Position numbers and translations under genes: made by a program. Shown here piece by piece: positions 28,342-36,074 of a stretch of 64,000 bases of DNA. Each line of letters opens with the position of its first letter. The first letter of the stretch is position 1. Origin of the DNA: Dyadobacter soli. Its GTDB lineage: Bacteria; Bacteroidota; Bacteroidia; Cytophagales; Spirosomataceae. The stretch covers positions 62,001 to 126,000 of the forward strand of contig NZ_FNAN01000011.1 in assembly GCF_900101885.1 (NCBI RefSeq), given 5' to 3'. Under the pieces are notes generated by a model. The model ran no database searches. It had not been told where the DNA came from and worked only from the letters and a program-made list of their open reading frames with translations.

Positions 28342-30315
28342 TCATTGTCGCCTCAGCCGCGCCACGTATCCGCCGCCCGGCGCCAGCTTGATTTGCAAAG
28401 TGTTTTTAGAAGTAAGCACTGCTTCCGAGAGCCGGTAATCGGCAGGGTAGCGGTCGGCGTTGATGCCGTCTTCACAAATGGTGGCACTGTAATTTCCGGG
28501 AGGCAGAAAATCGAGTGGAATGGTGAGTTCCCGCGCGGTGGAATCGTTCAGCGCGCCAATGTACCAGTCGGAGCCCTTTTTTCGTGCAGTAACCACGTAA
28601 TCGCCGAGGCGGGCATCAAGCATGCGGGTCGTGTCCCAGACGGTCGGGATACTGCCCAGCAGCTCCATGAATGCGGGTTCCTGCATGCCTTGTGAAGGAT
28701 TTCCGGCGAAGAACTGGACCGGACTTTCGTATACCACGAACATCGCCAGCTGCTGCGTCCGGGTGGTGAGCGACATTACGTTCTCGGGCATCGCGTGGAA
28801 GCCTTTGGCCGTCGCATTGTTGAGCATTCCGGGCTCGTAGTCGAGCGGGCCGCCGAGCATGCGGATGAACGCGAGCAGCACATTATGCTCGGGCGTAGCT
28901 TTGGCGCTCCACATGTTGTATTCCGAACCCAGTACCGCCTCGCGTGCGATAGCGTGCGGGAAGGTGCGGTTGAACCCGGCCGGTTTGAATGCGCCGTGAA
29001 ACATGAGCATGATCTTGTGCCGTGCGCAGGCCTCGGCTACTTTGTAAAAAAACTGCACGGCCTTCTGATCGTCTCGGTTGATGAAATCGGTCATGATGAA
29101 ATCCACGCCCCATTTGCTGAACTGTTCCAGGGCCGGTTCGAGTTGCTTATCGAGCGTAAGCGCGAGCGTCCACATACTCACCCCGATGCCCTTGCTTTTC
29201 GCATAGGCCATGATCTCGTCCATGTCAATATCCGGATTGATTTTGAACAGATCATTGTTGTCGCTCCAACCGGCGTCCATCATAATGCGCTCGAAACCAA
29301 AGCGTTTGGCAAAATCGATATAGTATTTATAAGTAGCGGTATTGATGCCGCTTTTAAAAGGCACATTGAAAATATTGGAAGTGATAATCCATTCGTCCGT
29401 GGCTTTGCCGGGTTTGATCCATGACACATCCCGTACCCGCGAGGGGCTTGCGAGCCTGTAAACGAGGTCGTTACCGGGTAAGTCTTTGTCCTCCGGTGCA
29501 ATAATGAGCACGCGCCACGGAAATGCACGGGTACCTTTGGTGCTGGCGAGAAATTCGGCCCGCTTGGAAACGTAGCGTGTGGAATACAATTCTTTGGTTT
29601 CCGTTTCCTCCGCCGGGTAAGGAGCGAAATGCCCGAACAAAGCCTTTTCCCCGGCGCCGCTGAGGAACATGCCCGGGTAATCTTCCAGATCGGATTCTGT
29701 AATCCCGATTTTAGGCGAATCTTTTGGTGCGACGAGAACAGGGGAGAAAAGCAGGTTTTTGGAATGAATGCTTTCGAGCGGCTTGATCGTGTACGGTTCC
29801 TCGAAACTGGTATGGTAAATGTCCATATTCGACGGCGGCGGCACTTCAGGAAAATATACCGGATGATTGGCCGGAAAGCGAAATGCGGCCGTCTCGGAGC
29901 GAACGGCGATCTCGCCCGGGAATGCCGTGGCAATGCGGTAAGCGACCCCGTCGTCGTACACCCTGAAAATGACCGCAAATGCATTGCGCAAGGTAATTTT
30001 AAGCTCCTTGTACCTGTCGGGAATGCGGATGCGCTTTTCGGGTACCGGCGAAATAATGGTTTCGTTTATATTCCTTTCGGTAAACTGTGCCTTTGCCAGG
30101 CCGGTGGAAAGTTTTTTACCGTCTGAAAGCACCATATCGATTTCCGATGGAGACAAGATCAGCTGGTTTTTGAAATACACACTATAACGCAAGTCGTCGT
30201 GCACGTAAGCTACCAATCTGATAGCGCCGTTCGGAGAAGAAATTTCGCGCGTGGTCTGTGCGTGCGCATACGTGAACGAAGCCAAGAGGAAATGGAGGAG
30301 TAGTAGTTTTTTCAT
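28342..30315 (-). CDS. Glycoside hydrolase family 97 protein
   Basis: A 657-residue exported enzyme (signal peptide 1-19, ending AHAQ) of GH97, the family of SusB. The N-terminal beta-sandwich (SSPNGAIRLVAYVHDDLRYSVYFKNQ) precedes the catalytic (beta/alpha)8 barrel with MMDAGWSDNNDLFKINPDIDMDEI, GVSMWTLALTLDKQLEPALEQFSKWGVDFIMTDFINRDDQKAVQFF, HGAFKPAGFNRTFPHAIAREAVLGSEYNMWS. A C-terminal all-beta domain ends in APGGGYVARLRR. GH97 contains both inverting alpha-glucosidases and retaining alpha-galactosidases; the GVDFIMTDFINRDDQ segment resembles the retaining type but the call needs an alignment. No SusC/D pair is next to it. Confidence 0.92.
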   Translation of the reverse strand: MKKLLLLHFLLASFTYAHAQTTREISSPNGAIRLVAYVHDDLRYSVYFKNQLILSPSEIDMVLSDGKKLSTGLAKAQFTERNINETIISPVPEKRIRIPDRYKELKITLRNAFAVIFRVYDDGVAYRIATAFPGEIAVRSETAAFRFPANHPVYFPEVPPPSNMDIYHTSFEEPYTIKPLESIHSKNLLFSPVLVAPKDSPKIGITESDLEDYPGMFLSGAGEKALFGHFAPYPAEETETKELYSTRYVSKRAEFLASTKGTRAFPWRVLIIAPEDKDLPGNDLVYRLASPSRVRDVSWIKPGKATDEWIITSNIFNVPFKSGINTATYKYYIDFAKRFGFERIMMDAGWSDNNDLFKINPDIDMDEIMAYAKSKGIGVSMWTLALTLDKQLEPALEQFSKWGVDFIMTDFINRDDQKAVQFFYKVAEACARHKIMLMFHGAFKPAGFNRTFPHAIAREAVLGSEYNMWSAKATPEHNVLLAFIRMLGGPLDYEPGMLNNATAKGFHAMPENVMSLTTRTQQLAMFVVYESPVQFFAGNPSQGMQEPAFMELLGSIPTVWDTTRMLDARLGDYVVTARKKGSDWYIGALNDSTARELTIPLDFLPPGNYSATICEDGINADRYPADYRLSEAVLTSKNTLQIKLAPGGGYVARLRRQ

Positions 30316-30427
30316 AGCGGCAATGATTGGGGTGCGGGCAAATGCAATGTACGGGATAATGTACGATGTGAAAAGTTTAGAAAGACTAAAAATCCCGGGG
30401 ACAGCTTTTGACGGCTGTAATAATAAT

Positions 30428-30459
30428 TACTACAAGTAACCTATTTGATACTTGTAGTA
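30428..30459. promoter_or_regulatory. 11-bp inverted repeat upstream of GH97
   Basis: TACTACAAGTA at 30428-30438 is exactly complementary to 30449-30459, with a 10-base spacer. It lies 113 bases upstream of the GH97 start codon and 675 bases upstream of the next plus-strand gene, so an operator for GH97 is the simplest reading. Confidence 0.45.
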
Positions 30460-31086
30460 TCCATAATGTATTTAAACATCAACAAATGGAGGACTTATAT
30501 TATTTCCCGTACTAATCATTGAGGCAGAGTTAGTTTTCTTTTGCGCCGACTTGTCGTTTCGGAGTTTTTGGGAAAAGACCATTTAGATAACTTAAAGCTT
30601 AGGTATAATTGTGACCACCAAACTACTTCTACGGTGTAAATGTTATATTCCGGTTCTTTTTTATGGTTAATCCTAATCCTAAAATAATAAGTGTTTGCCG
30701 GATTCACAATCCGATCGCAAACTCATGGGATACTATGACGGGATTACTAATTGGAATTTATTTTTTGTAACCGTATGAGACAAGATTGTTTTGCAAACAG
30801 TGTTTGGCATTATAGCGGCGGGCGCGTTTTTACCCACAGCGTAAATTTCAGCCTGGTACTAATGCCCGAATGTCGGACAGTCAATCGGATATTGGAATCG
30901 GACGGCAATTGGAAGTGTGATTTAAAATGTCGGCGGCCGCGGTTGTATTTAAAACCAATTATTGAAAATCCGGGAATAAAAAACGTTTAATAAAAACGGC
31001 ATGGCGGGCATTAACGGCGTAATTTTTTTTCACGAGTTTTAGCCCATTATTTATTACAAAAAGTATTTTAATAAAATGTTAACTTC

Positions 31087-31106
31087 ATTACTTTTGCGAA
31101 AGTAAT
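31087..31106 (+). promoter_or_regulatory. -7 box TACTTTTG inside a perfect 8-bp palindrome
   Basis: TACTTTTG at 31089-31096 matches TAnnTTTG. It is contained in ATTACTTT (31087-31094) and its exact complement AAAGTAAT (31099-31106) with a 4-base centre. A repressor bound here would block the -7 region; the coding sequence starts 28 bases later. Confidence 0.5.
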
Positions 31107-31133
31107 AATCCACCAGCAACCTGTAATTTATTT

Positions 31134-31604
31134 ATGAAAGCAAGAGCAATTAAATTCTTTTCTCCCGAGGATAATGTTTCGGTAACGAAAAAACCTCAGG
31201 AACAACCAAAGCCAACCGGCTATGTTTCCTCCTCCGGCAAGCTTGTTCTTCCTCCCAAAACTTTGGAAGAATTAGGTATCGAACCTGAAACGGCTCGCTT
31301 TAAAATCGGAGCACAGCAAGGTAAAAGAACCTTGAAGCACCTTTATCTGATCCCTAGCTCGGATGAAGACGGGACATTCGTTCTTACAAGAAGCGGCCGC
31401 GGATATTCTATCCCGCTGGAACTGATTCTTCGCAAAGGCGGTGTGGATTTTGAAAGCACTAAATACATTTTTGAGGTAACCCTCTTTAATTATGAAGAAG
31501 GCGTTGTCGGTTTTGAACTCACTTTGGGAACAGAAGAACCCAAGCCGGCATACACTGGTAAGCCCAGGGGCCGCAAACCGAAGAATGCAGTGGTTGCTGA
31601 ATAA
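31134..31604 (+). CDS. AT-hook-tailed hypothetical protein
   Basis: A 156-residue protein with no export signal. The N-terminus is charged and extended; residues about 35-130 alternate short strands (GYVSSSGKLVLPPKTLEELGI, RTLKHLYLIPSSD, GTFVLTRSGRGYSIPLELILRKGG, YIFEVTLFNYEEGVVGFELTLG). The C-terminus carries a KPRGRKPK motif, an AT-hook core, suggesting minor-groove DNA binding. It has its own promoter candidate and a strong terminator, so it is a monocistronic gene, possibly a nucleoid-linked or regulatory protein of Cytophagales. Function unknown. Confidence 0.75.
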   Translation: MKARAIKFFSPEDNVSVTKKPQEQPKPTGYVSSSGKLVLPPKTLEELGIEPETARFKIGAQQGKRTLKHLYLIPSSDEDGTFVLTRSGRGYSIPLELILRKGGVDFESTKYIFEVTLFNYEEGVVGFELTLGTEEPKPAYTGKPRGRKPKNAVVAE

Positions 31605-31610
31605 TACAAG

Positions 31611-31638
31611 AAAGGGTCCGCAAAACGGACCCTTTTTT
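31611..31638 (+). terminator. Strong rho-independent terminator
   Basis: GGGTCCG (31614-31620), a five-base loop and CGGACCC (31626-31632) form a seven-base-pair GC stem, continued by A-T pairs and followed by six T. It ends the AT-hook-tailed gene. Confidence 0.92.
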
Positions 31639-31667
31639 GTTAAGTACTGATAAACAGGAAGCCCGCC

Positions 31668-31955
31668 TCAGTTATCCAGCGTATTCCTGACAAGCTCCGG
31701 GATCCCGAAAAGGTTTTTGCGGCTGTCCACCGCGAAACGCCGCTCCGCAAACCCCGCAATTACCAGCCAGTTGAGCGATTCATAAACGGTCGCGGGACTG
31801 ATTTTAATCCCGCGACTGCGCATGTCGCGCCATAATGTATCACCATCCGTAAATTCGTTGGTCACCAGCAATTGATCGGCCACAATTACCCGCTTTTCGG
31901 CCAGTCTTATTTTGTGACGGATACAATAGGCGCTGATTTGTTCGTACAGGGACAT
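31668..31955 (-). CDS. Minimal Fur-like winged-helix protein
   Basis: A 95-residue protein resembling only the N-terminal DNA-binding domain of Fur-family regulators: helix AEKRVIVADQLLVTN, DGDTLWRDMRSRGIKISPATVYESLNWLVIAGFAERRF. The VYESLNWLVIAG segment is the recognition-helix and wing region seen as VYRTLxxLxxxG in Fur. The C-terminal dimerisation and metal-binding domain (His/Cys-rich) is absent. It lies 22 bases after the DUF4198 gene, so it is the second gene of that operon. Either a truncated Fur relative or a distinct stand-alone winged-helix family. Confidence 0.75.
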   Translation of the reverse strand: MSLYEQISAYCIRHKIRLAEKRVIVADQLLVTNEFTDGDTLWRDMRSRGIKISPATVYESLNWLVIAGFAERRFAVDSRKNLFGIPELVRNTLDN

Positions 31956-31977
31956 GCGAATGAATTACGCTTTAAAA

Positions 31978-32694
31978 TTATTTTGCAACATCCACCAGCA
32001 CGGTAGCGCTGCGCCAGAATGCTTTGTATTCTTTTCCGTTATGGTTGCCGGTTTCTTTCCAGCTTTTGGATGCCTCGATGTAATAGATACCCGGCCAAAG
32101 CGGAACGAATTCTGCCAAACCTTTTTCATCCGTGCTGATTTGTTTGCTCCATCCCGAAGGTGAAGCCACAGTCACGTAAAGTTTTTCATTTCCATTATTC
32201 TTGAAAAATCCGCGAAGGTTCAGCGGGCTGTTTACTTTATAAGTTTTGGCAGGATCTGCAAAAACATTCAATTCGTTGGCATTCGCGCCTGGATTATTAC
32301 CCGCATCGGCTTTTCCGACAGTTACTAATGCACTGGCATTGAACTGATAAACGGTAGTGCCGCCCAGTTCTTTCGACGTGTGGCCTACCGATAAAGTGTA
32401 TACGCCCTGCTGATCGGGTGTGAACTCGGCGGTGAAGTGATCGTCGGCCGCTACGGTAGCCAATTTGGTACGTTTCTGATCGGGAGCGGTGAGCCAGAGT
32501 TCGAAATCCTTCACGTCGGAATACCATTCTCCGAGCTTTTCAGGCTTGTCGCCGGGCTCTGCGTAAATGATTTTAACAGACTGTTTCTGACCGGCTTTAC
32601 CTTTGGATGCAGTCTGGATCCACAGGGCGTGAGCGAAGAGTTGCGCCGAGCAGCAAAGCAGGAAGGCGGCGATAAGGAGTTGTTTTTTAAACAT
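31978..32694 (-). CDS. Exported DUF4198-like protein
   Basis: A 238-residue exported protein (signal peptide about 1-20, ending LFAHA). The mature N-terminus HALWIQTASKGKAGQKQSVKIIYAEPGD is the hallmark of DUF4198 proteins, Ig-like periplasmic proteins often encoded beside TonB receptors or Ni/Co uptake genes (NikM-like). It is followed by a minimal Fur-like regulator in the same operon, consistent with a metal-linked role, though no transporter gene is adjacent. The ATG at 32694 directly precedes the signal peptide; an ATG 12 codons upstream would put a hydrophilic tail ahead of it. Confidence 0.85.
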   Translation of the reverse strand: MFKKQLLIAAFLLCCSAQLFAHALWIQTASKGKAGQKQSVKIIYAEPGDKPEKLGEWYSDVKDFELWLTAPDQKRTKLATVAADDHFTAEFTPDQQGVYTLSVGHTSKELGGTTVYQFNASALVTVGKADAGNNPGANANELNVFADPAKTYKVNSPLNLRGFFKNNGNEKLYVTVASPSGWSKQISTDEKGLAEFVPLWPGIYYIEASKSWKETGNHNGKEYKAFWRSATVLVDVAK

Positions 32695-32727
32695 GATTTG
32701 AGAAAAATGAGTAGTAAAATCGAGCTG

Positions 32728-32760
32728 CAAATATAGTTTATTTGTAATAAGTCCAAATAA
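32728..32760 (-). promoter_or_regulatory. Promoter with overlapping 7-9-7 inverted repeat
   Basis: On the minus strand, TATATTTG (32735-32728) matches the -7 consensus, and TTTGG ends at 32753, putting TTG 18 bases upstream. TTATTTG (32738-32744) and CAAATAA (32754-32760) form a perfect 7-bp inverted repeat with a 9-base spacer across the spacer and -33 element. The start codon is at 32694. Confidence 0.55.
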
Positions 32761-32778
32761 TATTTGAATTTAATAAAC

Positions 32779-32808
32779 AAAAAAAAGCCCCCGGCAGGAC
32801 CGGAGGCT
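32779..32808 (-). terminator. Rho-independent terminator after the T9SS protein gene
   Basis: In the minus-strand transcript GCCTCCGG pairs with CCGGGGGC (one U-G pair) around a short loop, then eight T follow. It lies 20 bases after the stop codon at 32829. Confidence 0.85.
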
Positions 32809-32828
32809 TCTGATTGCTAAATGATTGC

Positions 32829-35800
32829 TTAGTGACTCACCGTAACCTTGCCGGTAATAACCGAGCCGTCGGTATGAGTGATGGTAACGACGTACAAGCC
32901 GGGTTCCAGGGCACTCACATCGAGTGAGCCGTTGTCGAGCTTGCGTGTGCCCAGCAGACGCGTACCCGTGAGGCTGCGCACGCTTACTTCGCGGATCTGC
33001 GAAGCATTCTTGAAAGTAAGCAGGCCATTGGCAGGGTTTGGATAAACCGGACTGATGCCATTCTCTGCAAATACGACGCTTTGAATGCTGCTGTACGTAT
33101 AAGTATGGTCGAAGTCGATCATTTTCAGGCGGTACAGGTTTTCGCCGGCGGCAGGGTTAGTGTCCTTAAAACCGTAGTTCACGAGTACCGAGCTTTCGCC
33201 TTGTGAACGTACCGTGCCAATGCGCGTCCACTTGCGGCCATTGGCGCTCCGCTCGATCTCGAAACGGTCGCTGTTGGTCTCCATGGTCGTTGCCCAGCTG
33301 AGCAGCGCGGTCTGTCCTTCGGCCGCAGCCTTGAAGGTCACGAGCGTTACGGGCATCGGACATGCCGTGGTGACGTTGATCACCGCTTCCGCAGCAAGCC
33401 CGTTTTCGTCCTGGACGGTGTAGCGAACCGACGCCACGCCGTTGAACCCATTAACCGGGGTGAATTTGACAACGCCCGTGGTCGTATTCACTTCGAACAC
33501 ACCTACCGAGACATCCAATGTGGTAACGGGCGCAAGCGTTCCGGGCGTGATGAGACGAACCGTCGACGCTACCAGCGGACTGCTGCCCGGTTGGTCATTG
33601 GCAAGCACATTAATGTCGATCGCCGCGCAGGTGGTATTTACATCGTCGTCGAGCGCACCGGGTCCCACGGCCGAGTTGGGGCAACGCGCACCGTCGTTGA
33701 TGCTCGAAAGATCCAGCTTTTTGAATGGCGTTGCCACCGGTGCCTGTGTAAACGGATCGGGGATTTTGTACATCGTCTGATTGTCGTTGTTGCCCACGTA
33801 CAGGTTACCCAATGCATCGAAGAAAACGGCGCCGTAATTGCCGGAAGGAAGGTTGGTTACCGTTCCGAGGCTGGTACGCACACCGTTGGCGCTGTTGTGT
33901 TTGTACAATGTGTTGCCAATGATCGAGTAGAGCTGGCCGTCGGCTGAGTTGTAGGCCCAGTCGTTACCTGCCGAACTGGTAGGGAAGGAGCTCACTTGCA
34001 GGAAGTTCGCACCGGCATTCAGGTTCACCTTCTTCATCGTGCCCGACGAATAGTAGAGGTACATAAAACCGTCGGTACCCACGTCGCCGGTAAAACTGGT
34101 TTGGGTGGAAGGCAATGCAGGAACCGCATATGTCTGCGCCGAGCCGTCGGCACCAAGCCTCACCACCCGGTTGCTGTTGCTGTAAACCTTACCCCACAGG
34201 TAGTTATCGACCACATTATACCCGAATGCATTCACCATTTTACCGGAACCAACATTAATGGTCGATACCAAAGTGTTTTCGCCGGTTGAAATATCGAGGC
34301 GGTAAAGGTTGGTAGCGCTGATGATGTACGACATGCCGTCTTCGCAGGTAAGCGGCTCCGGCGAGTCGATGACCGATGACGGGCAGCGCGCACCGTCGTT
34401 AATGGTCGGCATGTCCAGGTTCCGGAACAATGTCGCCGACAATGTAGCGCCATCGGGGTTCAGGATTTTGTACACGTTCTGGTTGTCGTTGTTACCGGCA
34501 TACAAAGTTCCGTTGGCGTCGAAGAAAATGGCCCCGTAGTTACCAACCGGCAGCCCGGATACTACGCCACGGGTAGTACGCGTGCCGTTGAGGGGGTTAT
34601 GTGAATATAAGGTATTATCGATAACCGAATATAGCTGGCCGTCTATCGGGTTGAAGCCCCAGTCGTTGCCCGAGGACGGCGAGGCGAACGAACTTACCAG
34701 CAAGAAGTTAGGCCCCGCATTGAGGTTCACTTTCCGCATGAAACCGGTGTAATGCAGGTACAGGAAACCGTCCGAGCCCACGTCGCCGGTGAATGCGGTA
34801 GCGTCGTCGGGCAGGGTAGTGGCAAAGCTTTGCGTAGAACCGTCGGCGCCAACGCGGGCTATCTGGTTGGTACCACTGATCACCGTTCCCCAAATGTAGT
34901 TGTCGACCGTATTGTAACCCATCGCATTCAAGATATGACCGTCTCCGAGTACGAGCGTTTTGACGAGCGAGGTCGTTCCCGAGGTCATATCCAGTTGGAA
35001 CAGGTTGGAAGCATTGAGCACATAGGAAACGCCCGGCTCGCAGGTAAACGGCACCTGGTCGGTGATGGTGGGCAATGCGCCCCGGCAGCTCGCACCGTCG
35101 GAAGGAGCGGTAATGATGCTGTTGCCGGATGAATACACGGTCGCGACTTTGTCGGTATTGCTCGCAACGCCGGTGATTTTGTAGGTGGCTTCTGTCCCGG
35201 ACGCATACATATTGCCCGATGCATCAAAGAAAACATGTGAGCCTGCATCGCCTGTCAGCCCGGCTACCGCGCCTACGACCACACGTGCGCCGGTAGAAGG
35301 GGCATAGCGGTAGAGGTTGCCGGCAATGATCGAGTAAAGCTGGTTATCGACCGGATTGAATGCGATGTCCAGCACAGCACTGACCACGGATGACACCGAC
35401 GACAGGCGTTGCGGCGTAGTTGCCGGAAGCGCCGGAGTAAGGTCGACGCGTTCGATAACCCCTGCGCCGGTGTTGTACAAATACAATACACCGCTCGCAG
35501 TCACGTCGCCGGCTAGGTAGGTAGCAGCGGGAAGGCCTGAAATGGCAAATGAATCATACGTACCGTCGCTACCGATCCGCACGACTTCATTGGTACCCGA
35601 CCGGTGCGCCCACAGGTAATTGTCCTGGACATTGTACCCGAGTGCGCTCAGCTCGGTATTGGTAACGTCGGTGATGATCTGGTCTTTGATCAGCGTGGTG
35701 GTGCTTGTGCGCGGGTCGTACGCGTACAGTGCGGAAGGCGATCCCTGGATCATGTAGAAGGGCGAGTTGCCGTCGCATGTGAATGCGGGCGGCTGCGCTT

Positions 35801-35891
35801 GCGCGCGTAATGCGGTCAGCCAGCACAGGAATACCAGCAATGTCCCGCAATTTCTGACAAACCGAGGACAGGTAGAGAGTTTCTTCATCAT
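32829..35891 (-). CDS. Large exported repeat protein with T9SS sorting domain
   Basis: A 1020-residue secreted protein. The signal peptide is near the start (TLLVFLCWLTALRAQA). Three tandem units of about 230 residues follow, each opening with a CDG/CEPG/CEDG-MSYxxxAxxLYxLDxxT pattern and containing repeated NVVDNYLWG and GDVGxDGxxYLYY segments; this fits beta-propeller-like DUF6923-type units. After these come a cadherin-like Ig domain (NDQPGSSPLVASTVRL, VKFTPVNGFNGVASVRYTVQDENG) and a C-terminal type IX secretion sorting domain (VYPNPANGLLTFKNAS to YVVTITHTDG). The product is probably exported through T9SS to the surface. The start is one of two adjacent ATGs at 35891 or 35888. Confidence 0.88.
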   Translation of the reverse strand: MMKKLSTCPRFVRNCGTLLVFLCWLTALRAQAQPPAFTCDGNSPFYMIQGSPSALYAYDPRTSTTTLIKDQIITDVTNTELSALGYNVQDNYLWAHRSGTNEVVRIGSDGTYDSFAISGLPAATYLAGDVTASGVLYLYNTGAGVIERVDLTPALPATTPQRLSSVSSVVSAVLDIAFNPVDNQLYSIIAGNLYRYAPSTGARVVVGAVAGLTGDAGSHVFFDASGNMYASGTEATYKITGVASNTDKVATVYSSGNSIITAPSDGASCRGALPTITDQVPFTCEPGVSYVLNASNLFQLDMTSGTTSLVKTLVLGDGHILNAMGYNTVDNYIWGTVISGTNQIARVGADGSTQSFATTLPDDATAFTGDVGSDGFLYLHYTGFMRKVNLNAGPNFLLVSSFASPSSGNDWGFNPIDGQLYSVIDNTLYSHNPLNGTRTTRGVVSGLPVGNYGAIFFDANGTLYAGNNDNQNVYKILNPDGATLSATLFRNLDMPTINDGARCPSSVIDSPEPLTCEDGMSYIISATNLYRLDISTGENTLVSTINVGSGKMVNAFGYNVVDNYLWGKVYSNSNRVVRLGADGSAQTYAVPALPSTQTSFTGDVGTDGFMYLYYSSGTMKKVNLNAGANFLQVSSFPTSSAGNDWAYNSADGQLYSIIGNTLYKHNSANGVRTSLGTVTNLPSGNYGAVFFDALGNLYVGNNDNQTMYKIPDPFTQAPVATPFKKLDLSSINDGARCPNSAVGPGALDDDVNTTCAAIDINVLANDQPGSSPLVASTVRLITPGTLAPVTTLDVSVGVFEVNTTTGVVKFTPVNGFNGVASVRYTVQDENGLAAEAVINVTTACPMPVTLVTFKAAAEGQTALLSWATTMETNSDRFEIERSANGRKWTRIGTVRSQGESSVLVNYGFKDTNPAAGENLYRLKMIDFDHTYTYSSIQSVVFAENGISPVYPNPANGLLTFKNASQIREVSVRSLTGTRLLGTRKLDNGSLDVSALEPGLYVVTITHTDGSVITGKVTVSH

Positions 35892-36074
35892 TAACAGATC
35901 GTTATGTATGTATGAATTGATTTTACCTCCGGCCCTCGTGGAAGGAGCAGGACCGGGGAACATTCAAAACTATACACAGCCGATATGAGGCTTTGTACAC
36001 GCGAAGGATGGTTTTTGAAGAAATATCTCTACAAAAAAACAGGTGTAATTATTGGGTGAAAGCGATTTAATTTA

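Larger units (their letters stand above)
30316..31133. other. 818-bp AT-rich spacer without a supported gene
   Basis: Low-GC stretch between the GH97 gene and the AT-hook-tailed gene. Two short frames (30516-30707 minus, 30751-30990 plus) have no recognisable motif or start context and look like chance. It holds an 11-bp inverted repeat at 30428-30459 and a promoter-operator element at its right end (31087-31106). Its AT content, unlike the flanking genes, would fit an acquired or eroded segment. Confidence 0.55.

Noticed and set aside
30516..30707. 63-codon minus-strand frame
   Set aside because: AT-rich, no motif, no promoter or downstream partner; probably chance.
30751..30990. 79-codon plus-strand frame
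   Set aside because: No recognisable domain; lies in an eroded-looking AT-rich stretch. Kept only as a remark in the spacer entry.
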